64,000 nucleotides of DNA, from positions 56,358,782 to 56,422,781 of the forward strand of contig NC_083344.1 in NCBI RefSeq assembly GCF_019175385.1, read 5' to 3'. This document shows, piece after piece, positions 1-9,221 of the stretch (within the stretch, counting starts at the first letter, position 1; every line of letters begins with the position of its first letter). Made by a program: the position numbers and the translations under genes. The notes beneath the pieces are model-generated. The model was given only the letters and a program-made list of their open reading frames with translations. It had not been told where the DNA came from and ran no database searches. This stretch comes from Lycium barbarum (Eukaryota > Streptophyta > Magnoliopsida > Solanales > Solanaceae).

Positions 1-2671
1 ACTGTTATAATGTCATGCCATTCGGGTTTAATAACGCCGGAGAAACTTACCAACGCTTAGTTAATGGAATATTCAAAGAACAAATAGGGAAAATAATGGA
101 AGTTTGTATTGATGACATGCTAGTCAAGTCTGTGGAAACAGAGGACCATTTGTAACATTTGCAGGATACCTTTGACGTACTTCGCACATACAACATGAAG
201 CTTAATCCAGAGAAATGCGCCTTTGGTCTCCAATCAGGCAAATTCTTGGGCTTCATGGTGTCGAACTGGGGTATTAAAATTAACCCGGACAAGATCAAAG
301 CCATCGAGGATATAGCGGTGGTGAACAACGTCAAGGTCGTGCAAAGGCTCACAGGAAGGATAGCAGCACTGAGCCGTTTCATTTCGAGGTCTTCGGATAA
401 GAGTCACCGTTTCTTCTCACTACTAAGAATGAAGAATGACTTTGTCTGGACACCGAAATGTCAAAGGCTTTGCAGGAATTGAAAAGATATTTATCGATCC
501 CACCTCTGCTGCACATACTGAAGGCAGACGAGCAATTGTTTCTATATCTTGCCGTGTCTGAGGTATCGGTAAGCGGTATTTTGGTTCAAGAAAAAGCAGG
601 TAATCAATTCCCAATATATTATGTAAGTAGGACTTTAGGGGATGCGGAGACTTATTATCCACACCTCGAAAAGTTGGCCTTGGGATTGGTAAGTGCGTCA
701 AGAAAGCTGAAACCTTACTTTCAATGCCATCTGATATGTGTGGTAACTACTTACCCGCTAAAAAATGTCATGCGTAAACCGGAGCTATCCGGTAGACTAA
801 CCAAATGGGCCGTAGAGAGTAGCGGATATGATATCGAATATAAGTCTAGAACAGCCATTAAGTCTCAAATCTTAGCTGATTTTGCGGCAGACTTTACCTT
901 CACCATAATTTCCGAGGTCAAGAAAGAAACTTTGCTATCCTCGGGAAAGGCTTCGGGTATCTGGTCTCTACACACAGATGGTGTTTCAAACCTAAAAGGT
1001 TCCGGGTTGGACATTGTTCTTAAGACCCATGCCGGTGATGCCAATAGACAGTCGATCAGAACTATTAAATTGACTAACAATGAAGCCGAGTATAAGGCTA
1101 TGATTGCAGGTTTGGAATTGACTCAGAGTCTATGAGCCGAAATAGTCGAAGAAAAATGCGACTCTCTCTTGGTCGTTAACCAGGTAAATGGTGTCATCGA
1201 GGTCAAGGATGAGCGTATGCAAAGATACTTGGAGAAACCTCAGGTGATACTAAACCGGTTTAAAAAATGGACCATGAAACATGTACCAGGGAGCAGAATA
1301 ACGAAGCCGCTGCATTATCCAATTTGGGCTCTTTAGTCGAAGCGGAGGAAATCAACCCCGGTACTGTAGTGCAGTTGATGAAATCGACAGTAGAAAACGG
1401 ACAGGCCGAGATAAACACAATGGGTTTAAATTGGGATTGGCGCAACAGATACATCGACTACTTGCAAGACGAAAATCTCCTTAGCGACCCAAAAGAATCA
1501 CAATCACTCCGCACCAAAGCAGCTTGGTTCTGCTTAATAGACGGTTAATTGTATCGAAGGTCCTTCTTCGGATCTCTTTCCAAGTGTTTGGGTCCCGGAG
1601 AAACAGATTATGTGATGAGAGAAGTCCATGGGGGTACCTATGGTAATCACTCCAGTGTGGAGGCCTTGGTTCGAAAATTTATTAGAGCCGGTTATTACTG
1701 GAATCGAATGGAGGATGATGCAAAGAATTTTGTCCGGAAATGCAACGGGTGTCAAAGGCATGCCCCGATTATTCATCAACCCGGGGAGTTGCTGCACCGA
1801 GTATTATCACCTTGGTCGTTTGCGAAGTGGGGAATGGACATCGTCGGTCCTCTGCCATGGGCACCAGGTAAGGCTCGTTTCATTCTGTTTAGGACTGACT
1901 ATTTCTCAAAATGGGTTCAAGCGCAGGCCTTCGAAAAGATTAGAGAAAAGGAGGTTATTGACTTCATATGGGACCATATTATCTGTCGTTTCGGCATCCC
2001 AGCTGAAATAACATGTGACAACGACCCTCAGTTCATTGGCAGCAAGGTCAATAATTTCCTCAAAAGGTTTAAGATCAAGAAGATAGTATCGACTCCGTAT
2101 CACCGGAGTGCAAGCGGACAAGCAGAATCCCCAAACAAAACAATAATTTAAAACCTAAGGAAAAGGCTTGAAAAATCGAAACATAAATGGAGGGAACTGT
2201 TGCCGGAGGTATTATGGGCTTACAGAGCTACGTCAAAAGCAAGCACGGGAGAAACACCTTTCTCGTTGGTCTATGGGGCCGAAGCTCTGATTCCCGTAGA
2301 AGTTGGCGAATCGAGCCTCCGGTTCAAATACATCACCAGCGGGTCAAACGAGGAGGCTATGGCCATAAAACTCGACCAGGCAGACGAACTACGTGAAAAT
2401 GCGCTGGTCCGTTTAGCAGCACAAAAACAGAGAATGGAGAGGTACTACAACCGGAGGGCCAATTTTGGCATTTCCAAGTTGGGGACTTGGCACTTCGGAA
2501 AGTTACTTTGAACACCAAGAATCCCAATGACGGGAAGTTGGGTCCGAACAAGGAAGGTCGTATAAGAAAACCGGAGTGATGGGCAAAGGATCGTACCAAC
2601 TGGAATCCATGGACGGACAACGGTTGCGCAATAAATGGAATGTGGCTCATTTGAAGAGATACTATTACTAA
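1..2671 (+). pseudogene. Tat/Retand-type Ty3 pol fragment (RT, RNase H, second RNase H, integrase)
   Basis: This is the 3' part of a retrotransposon polyprotein, cut at its 5' side by the window edge. In order I read the end of reverse transcriptase (about 1-480, with VCIDDMLVK at the catalytic site), an RNase H (about 540-890, QILADFAADF at its end), a second RNase H (about 955-1270, with TDGVSN, NNEAEYKA and CDSLLVVNQ giving the acidic residues), then integrase (HHCC around 1625-1760, catalytic FRTDYFSKW, CDNDPQF and SGQAE, and the C-terminal module to about 2671). Two RNase H domains in tandem are the hallmark of the Tat/Ogre/Retand lineage. The frame changes near 460, 1260, 2150 and 2510, and stops occur at about 153 and 1135, so it is dead. 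The usual aromatic residue before IDD is Cys. The position of the end is the stop after the conserved HLKRYYY-like tail. Confidence 0.92.
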
Positions 2672-3639
2672 GGTATGGATGCCTACCCTAGTGATCATCT
2701 TTTATTAACTTATCATTTTTTGCAGAAGTAGTGCCGAATGAAGCTAGGTCTGAAAACACGTGTTGCACTCTTTTCCTTAGTACGATTCTGTCCCGAAGTG
2801 GGTTTTCCGACAAGGTTTTTAATAAGGCAACAAGTACAACATGTTATTTTATGAAAACAAGGCAAAGTTCCCGGAAATGGAGGGCCTGCCCCTCAAGTGG
2901 GGACTTAATAGTGCTTACCCAATCACGCAGCTCGAATAAACACTAGGGGACTATCATACCCATATCGAGGCCTATTAAGGTAGAATGAGTTCCAACTCAC
3001 CAAAGCGGATGAAGAAACACTGGTACGTGCTATCCCGGAAAGGTCCTCGAAATTTTATGTTTCTTATTTTTGTGTAAACCCGGACCTTCTGTGATACAAG
3101 AACAACTCCATCGAGCTTCATGAAGATGGACTCTTTGAAGATCACGGGAGGTCCACATAGGATGGCCTTCAAGATATGGGAGATAGCTTGGATGGAAGGC
3201 TTCAAGAACGTCACATTCAAGCTATGGAAGACAGCTTGAGAGGCTATTTGGAGAAGGAGGCTATGCATGCAAAAGGGGCTAGTACTTAAATGCAAGCCTT
3301 TTCAAGTTTCACTTCCATGGAAGACATATAAACAAGGCCCTTACTTCATTAAGGGTATAATTGTAATAGAGCTAGTTGTCTTATTCGGAGATGTCTGAAT
3401 TGACGAAGCATAAATAAGCCCTGCGGGTAAACCATTCCATAAAATCCTAGGTCAAAAATGTACCAAACGAAGAAAAAGCCAATACTTATTGAGTTAAGAT
3501 AGGCGCAATGCTGACAAAAAAGGTGGCTCCAAACCTTTGATTATCCCTTACTGGATAAATGATTAAGACAACTATCATAACGTATATTCGGATAAAAGAA
3601 TGAAGAAAACAATAGCCAAAAGGGAAATTTGCATTTCAT
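2672..3639. other. Spacer between pol and the antisense gene of element A
   Basis: No coding sequence is supported. It starts with a T-rich tract ending in GCAG (about 2712-2727) that looks like an acceptor site. It holds two diverged direct repeats (about 3166-3190 and 3214-3238, both ending in AGCTTG) and a segment resembling the F-family LTR (listed separately). A GGGGACTATC string at about 2946 matches the one just before the 3' LTR at about 6735. Confidence 0.6.
3295..3425 (+). repeat. Segment similar to the middle of the F-family (Reina-type) LTR
   Basis: About 115 bp aligns by eye with the F LTR (38650-38760 and 48395-48505). Both contain AACAAGGCCCTTACTTCATT followed by AAGGGTA and GTAATA, then TAGTTGTCTTATT and a CATAAAT box. 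The core can fold as CCCTTA/TAAGGG. LTR ends are not present, so this is either an old fragment captured by the Tat element or a shared regulatory block. Confidence 0.6.
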
Positions 3640-6197
3640 ATATAAAACGAAGTCTTTACATTTGGACTTTTCACACAAGTCAGGCCCAGATCTACCCGGT
3701 ATGATTGGAACTGGAGTTCTCGGATACCATCTGCTCGGAATCTTCAGACTCAGCATCGAGAGATTTTTTGTCCCTCTCTTCGATTTATTTGGCTTCGAGT
3801 ATCCGGCCCTGGAGGTCCCCTAACCCCTTTTCAACCTGTTTGAGAGTAACCCTCTGAGATTTCTACCGCTTATACTCGACCAGAATAGTAGAACGAGCCT
3901 TGGTAGTCTCCGTGTTTTTGAGGGACTCTTCGAGGTCAGCCTTGACTTTTTGCAATTTTCCTCTAGTTCGGATCTCTCTTCAGGAAGAACTATTTGAATT
4001 TGATTAGCCGACTCAAGCTCGGCCTGAAGTACGTCATTGGCCTCTGCAGCGTCCTCGAGCTTGCTCTTGAGCTCGTCACTAATCTGAGCTAGTTTCTTGG
4101 CTTTCTATTCGACCACCCTCAACTTCTCCTTGTCATTAGCACTCTCAAATTCAAGCTGCTGATGCCTTTCTGCAATCCTCATGGCATCATCCTTGATCGA
4201 GTCAAGTTCACTTCGAAGTTGGGAATAGTGGCCTCGAGTTCACCAATCCTTGAAATAACATGGGCATTGTCTTGTTTAAGACCAATATTATCCGCTTCAA
4301 GGATTCGGTTCTTTTCAACCATATCAGCCAACTCAGCCTTCAAGCAAAGATTTTCGGCCTTTGCCGCCTCGAGCCCGGGTTGAAGGTTGGGAAGAGCAGC
4401 ATCCTGGCTCAGTCGGCTCAGTTGGTCTTCTTTTTCCTGCATGAGGAGTTGGAACTTCTCCGTTTCTCGGTCCTGGGCATCCAGCTGGCTCTTTAATTCG
4501 TCAACCTCGTGTTGGGCATGGATAAAGCCCTCATTAACGGGCACAACACCCTGTAGAAGAAACAAAATCGAGTTAAGAAATTGAATAAACGGAGTTGAAC
4601 AAAATCGAGTTAAGAAATCAAGTTGGGGATGAGCATAGAATTTACCCGGTTGCCTGCCTGCATGCCTTCGTTTATAATGCAGTGGGCTGGTAACCATTGT
4701 AGCCTCGCTATCCGGGGCTACTCAGCTCTTTGTTCCGCCTCAATATCCGAAGATGGTCTAGATCTTCTTGGCCTCTTCACCAAGGGTGCCTCTTCGGCCG
4801 AAGCATCACTTGAAATGTCGATAAATTCAATGGACCTTAGAGGAATCAGATAAAGAACATCTTCTTCCCCACCTGTGCGCGGGGTCGGGATGGAAGTTCC
4901 TTCATCGGCTGTAGGCGGGGGCGGAATAGTAGTTTCTTCCTCCGGTACAGAGACGACAAAGTTGCCCTCATCAGCCCTTCGAATAAGAATATCGGACTCT
5001 GATTCATCCCTCAGGGTCCGAACAACACTCCTCGGCCTCTTCTTTTGTTTTTGCCCTTTGGCCGGGGGCTTTCTCTGTCATTTTCCTGCTGTAGCAATGA
5101 GCGGGGATGACCTTGCCGTATCAAATTTAGGAGCCAGTACAGCAGTCTCAGCCGTTGATTCAGGTCTTGGCTCCATCGAGCCCTTGGGCAAGCCTGAATA
5201 CCAAAGGAGTTATACAAAGAAAAAGACAAAATGGGAGGATGCAATAATTACCGAATCAGGGAGAAGATTACCATGATTTTGGGCCACCCACCGGCCATGG
5301 GACAGGTCCCCCCATGTCCGTTCTAAATGAAGGTGTTGGCTAATGATTGTCCCAACCCACTCAGAAAGGTTTCGGATAGCAAAAGGTATCCATGCCTCGG
5401 CTAAAAAAAATCATCATCACTTATGCGGGTAAGGGAGCAATTTGGGCAAAGTATAGAGGAAAGATAATTATAGAAGGGAAACAACTTAGAAACTTACGTC
5501 TATTGTTCCACTTTTCCTGAAAGGGCATGCGATCATCCGGAATAATATCTGCGGTCCTTACCCGGACATAATGTTCCAACCATCCTCAAACTCTATCCTC
5601 GTTGAGTTTGGAAAGAATCGGGTTCTGGCCTCGTTTGGCGACCTTTATGACGCCCCCTTGAAATATTCTCGGAGAATACAACTGGATGAAGTGTGCCAAT
5701 ATGAATTCCTTTTGGGCGTTATTGGCCAGTACGCAGAGGTAGGCCATGATCCTCCAAATAATTGGCTCAATTTCGACCAAGGTCACGTTGTACATCCATC
5801 ACATCTCGAGAATAACCGGATCGATTGGAGGATCGAATTTGAGCGTGAACAGATACATGTAAACGTATAGAAAACCTTCTCTATAATCGGTAACAGACTC
5901 GTTAGGCCCGGGGGCGAACACTTGCACCGGATGCTTATCCAATCCACATTCGGCTCCGATCCGAGGGAGGAGATCCTTCGTAATAAACGAAGGGTATCCC
6001 CTTACATCGAAACCCCTATACTCGATGGGTGATGGCTTCTCGACGTCAAATTAATGGTTGTAATTGGGCTTGGATAATATTATGTCCAGGGCAGTCGGTT
6101 CCACGAAGGTCTTACCTTTGTGTTTTGAAACAGGCTCGGCACCCGAAGAAGAAACCGAGAGAACGACTTGAGAAGTGGATTCGGTGTTGGCAGACAT
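3640..6197 (-). pseudogene. Antisense accessory gene of the Tat/Retand element (putative gypsy-type transposon protein)
   Basis: A long gene-like stretch runs opposite to pol. The start codon at 6197 opens MSANTESTSQVVLSVSSSG, followed by a block with YRGFDVRGYPSFI, FLYVYMY and FKFDPPIDPVI-like strings that matches the plant 'putative gypsy type transposon' family (Pfam Transposase_28), known as an antisense extra ORF in Retand-type elements. Next come a low-complexity basic/acidic region (about 5240-4740, with KGQKQKKRPR) and a long coiled coil (about 4580-3960, heptad-rich with many E, K, L and Q). Stops at about 6057 and 5815, and frame changes that may be introns (about 5280-4570 region), break it. 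It probably never encodes an enzyme; its role is unknown. It has its own TATA box upstream at 6463-6473. Confidence 0.75.
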
Positions 6198-6462
6198 TAT
6201 GAAGATGAAAGAATTAAAATTTGAGAATTTGAAGTGGCAGATGGAAGATTCAAGAACAAAACAATGAAAGAGGAAATATTAGAAGGATAGAAAAGGCAGT
6301 TGCAAGATGCAAAAAACTTTGAAGTAACAAAGGGGCTTTACGATCAAAGTAACAAATGAAAGAGTTAACAAAGGTGCTTTTACGATCAAGGAAGAGAGAA
6401 GTAAGAGATGATAATGAGAATGAGAATGAGAAGTGAAAGTGAAAAAGTGAAGCAGCTTTGGG

Positions 6463-6530
6463 CCTTATATAGGTGTTAAACTGTAGCGGTTACAAACAAG
6501 GGCCAATCGAGAGGTGACACGTGTCCCACA
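6463..6530 (-). promoter_or_regulatory. Promoter of the antisense gene: TATA box, CCAAT and G-box
   Basis: Read on the minus strand, CCTATATAAGG lies at 6473-6463, about 265 bp before the ATG at 6197. A CCAAT pentamer (6503-6507, plus strand) and the palindromic G-box GACACGTGTC (6516-6525) sit 30-60 bp further upstream. This is ordinary plant promoter spacing. Confidence 0.55.
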
Positions 6531-7061
6531 TTTAATGCGATGTGATTTGAAGCGACGTGGTTTAAGGTGGTTCCCAAGGTCGACCACTCGGGACGAGACA
6601 TGTGGCCGAAGTTAGAAAGACATGACATAACTGTTTCCGCCAAATTTGAAAGATAAGAACGAGCTTGTGGAACTACCGATTTTGAGACTTATCCACTTCC
6701 CGTTACTCCGATAAAATTACGATATGGAAAGTATGGGGACTATCTGTATACGGTAAAAACTGGGTCAATGTATGACCGATGAGTTCGGAGCCAGAGGTAA
6801 GTCCAAGTGAGCACCAGCATGTTTGGTCTTTTCTTCATACCAGGGTGTCGAACCAGATGCAGTTGACCCGAGATGAGAAAAGCGTGTCCGTTAGTCCGGG
6901 TACGCAGATCCAAAATCAATGTGTCCGTTGGTTCGGTTAACCGGTTGTGATGTTGCCACGTGTCAGGAAAATGTTCTGTCGTTCGCACTGACGACCGTAC
7001 GGTCCTACCTTATCTATTTTAGGGTTTCTTTATTCAAAAGGGCTTTGCATTGTATTCAAGG

Positions 7062-7085
7062 CCAATAAGGCATACCTATAAATAG
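7062..7085 (+). promoter_or_regulatory. CCAAT and TATA box of the element A LTR
   Basis: CCAAT at 7062-7066 is followed by TATAAATAG at 7077-7085. The spacing is short, but both lie in the expected LTR position. Confidence 0.55.
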
Positions 7086-7230
7086 TGGACATTCTCCCCC
7101 TTTTTGGGGTTAGCTTTTCAGATCTGAACATTGTAATAGTCAAATATATTGAAGCTCTCTATCTTTGATATTGGTCCAGATTTGTGGTGTTCTTTAGCTT
7201 TACTCATTCATTCAATATAACATATCTCTT

Positions 7231-7249
7231 AATATATATATATATATAT
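7231..7249. repeat. (TA)n microsatellite
   Basis: About nine uninterrupted TA dinucleotides near the presumed end of the element A LTR. Confidence 0.9.
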
Positions 7250-7290
7250 TTGGCATAAATCACCAATCACATTCACGTTTCCATAGCAAT

Positions 7291-7920
7291 AACGCACTCA
7301 CGCAACAAACAAATCTATTGACACTTCACATCAACCAAATAGATTAAAATTCATCCACATATCCTATACCTCACTTACAAATTTAATTGTTACCGAATCT
7401 GTGGTAAACATACTTAATAAATGGTCCCCACTTGAATGCCTACTGTTCTTTTCTCTTTTTTTTTTCATAAGCCGACATCACTCTTATTTTTCTATCATCA
7501 AGGGACCTTCACCACATCTGTCTGAAAAATCAAGGCAAACTTTCTTAAAAGGATCACACCCGTCCTTTTTACTACTGCATGGTCTTTCATCATATGTCTT
7601 TATTTTAACATTTGAAGTTCTAATTGGAAACCGAAATAAAAATTCGTAATACATTTCCTCAAGATTAGAAAAGTCCTTTACTCTTTTGGTTGGATAAATG
7701 CTATCGTAACCTTTGGAACTCCAAATATCTAGAAAATTCTTCATAACCACCAGTCAACACACGCGACTGCTTTTCATTTCCAGTCCCGATGTTCCTAATG
7801 GTGGAAGAAATGTCCTAGTTGCAATTACCTATAAATACTTCAGTTATCGGTTCCTTTAGAATTCCTATTCGTCAACTATTAAATGATATCTTGTAATAAT
7901 TGCACATAACATAAGGAATT
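7291..7920. other. Unassigned AT-rich DNA
   Basis: I could not place this stretch in any retroelement of the window. It contains a T-rich run at 7448-7466 and one small ORF on the minus strand (listed next). It may be a host fragment or an LTR piece of an unseen family. Confidence 0.5.
7484..7750 (-). CDS. Unrecognised small ORF, 88 codons, Cys-containing
   Basis: The ORF starts MVMKNFLDIWSS and ends GPLMIEK. It has three cysteines in the second half (RPCSS, DGCDPF, KVCLDF) and a fourth in DRCGEG, with many charged residues and no transmembrane segment. An in-frame stop lies nine codons upstream of the first Met. It does not match any retroelement protein I know. It may be an exon remnant of a host gene or chance; I assign no function. 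Confidence 0.25.
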   Translation of the reverse strand: MVMKNFLDIWSSKGYDSIYPTKRVKDFSNLEEMYYEFLFRFPIRTSNVKIKTYDERPCSSKKDGCDPFKKVCLDFSDRCGEGPLMIEK

Positions 7921-8438
7921 TCAATAAAAGACCCATATAACTGTAGCCGGCCTGTCCTTGTCTTGGTCTTGGGGATTGTAAAGTGAAATATCCCTTTCAT
8001 CATCCTCCCACCATCTACTTATCTGACCATCCTCATCTCCCACATCAGAGTCTGAAGGATACGAATACTCTAGAAGCTCCTGATTGACTTAAGGCCAAGA
8101 TAGAGGGCTGGAATACCCGTAACACTTACACTCGTGGATGCTCTTACGTAATGCTCAATCATAGGAGAAACTGGAGGGGCCAAATCTGGTGCAGCCTCAG
8201 GAGCCTCCTGCTCTACTGGTGTCTCATACGAACCCTCAGACAGGTCCGTCTCATAGCTATCCTTTGATGGATCCTCCTCCATAGATGTCACAGGCTCTGG
8301 GGGAGTCACCTCAATCATATCCTCCGAAGGATATGACTCAATGGAATAACTAAGACTCCTTTTAATCTATCCTGGCTCCAGAGTCCACCCTCGGGGCCTT
8401 CTTTGCACCTCCACTATCAGAAGCTAACCTCTTCATCT
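7921..8438 (-). pseudogene. Uncharacterised acidic ORF of element C, about 172 codons, broken
   Basis: Reading from ATG at 8438 gives MKRLASDSGGAKKAPRVDSG, then stops near 8360-8330, then a long open part rich in Asp, Glu, Ser and Pro (MIEVTPPEPVTSMEED onward). A +1 shift near 8070 restores an acidic C-terminus (DVGDEDGQISRWWEDDERD) ending at 7921. No gag, protease or RT motif is present. It begins about 200 nt after the PBS of a Tekay-type LTR, where gag normally sits, so it is probably the only protein of a non-autonomous element. Function unknown. Confidence 0.5.
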
Positions 8439-8562
8439 ATATCAATCTGCACTTACCTACAAGAAAAGAGGTTCAGAAACGATCTTTCCCAGACTCTGGC
8501 TCTATCGCACGATCTAAGATAGAAACAAAGGTCAATGATCCCTAGATGCCCCGCAGCCTCTA

Positions 8563-8596
8563 GTTTATAACTGTGGTGTGCTTTGCACCCATAAAC
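8563..8596 (-). promoter_or_regulatory. Leader hairpin of element C
   Basis: On the minus strand GTTTAT at one end pairs with ATAAAC at the other, with an inner GTGC/GCAC stem. It lies 44 nt after the PBS. It is the member without a six-base palindrome in the loop. Confidence 0.55.
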
Positions 8597-8640
8597 AAGA
8601 CTCTACTGGACACGGTATGTAGACAACCCTAGGACGAACT

Positions 8641-8652
8641 GCTTTGATACCA
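8641..8652 (-). other. Primer binding site (initiator Met tRNA type), element C
   Basis: The minus strand reads TGGTATCAAAGC, separated from the LTR end (8657) by a few bases. This is the usual plant LTR-retrotransposon PBS. Confidence 0.85.
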
Positions 8653-8656
8653 CTTT

Positions 8657-9221
8657 TGTCACGACCTAAACCGATGAGTCATGATGTGTACCGACTACTA
8701 CTGACCAAGCACCCCTAAACTCGTACTTGCATCTCACTAAGAAACTGTTTGGCCCATAAATAACTGAACTATACCATCTACTGTAAGATTAATATAATAT
8801 AATCTGCATCGAAAACTCACAACCCACGCGTATATATACATAAGCATACATGATAAGGATAACATTGCAAGCTGACTAAGCCACTACATATGCTGTACAC
8901 AAAAATGAAAGCTGACAAGGCTACCCAATATCCCAACTATATACAACTGTCAACAGACCTCTATGGAACACGAGTTGTAGAAAAGACAGGACAAGGCCCC
9001 GTTATACCCATATATCTACATGTCAAAATAGCGTACCAAAATGGCTGCAGCTCCGAACCAAGTGGAGCGCACTGACTGCGGCTGAGTGGAAGAGCTACTG
9101 AGCTGGATCGTCAGGCTGGCTACCTTAACCTGCGGGCATGAGCGCAGCTTCCACAAGAAGGGATGTCAGTACGAATAGTGTACTGAGTATGCAAGGCATG
9201 AATAACAACATAATAAGAGAT
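8657..9221 (-). repeat. Truncated 5' LTR of element C
   Basis: Starts TGTCACGACC next to the PBS and includes the conserved LTR block with the CAGTAC inverted repeat (about 9131-9200). At about 9221 it joins abruptly to the integrase of element B, so the outer part of this LTR is lost. Confidence 0.75.

Larger units (their letters stand above)
6745..7290 (+). repeat. 3' LTR of element A (right end uncertain)
   Basis: It begins TGTATACGGTAAAAAC after a purine-rich AAAGTATGGGGACTATC tract. It contains CCAAT and TATA boxes and a pyrimidine-rich downstream block as expected for U3-R. The mate LTR is outside the window, so the end is a guess between about 7250 and 7330. Confidence 0.6.
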
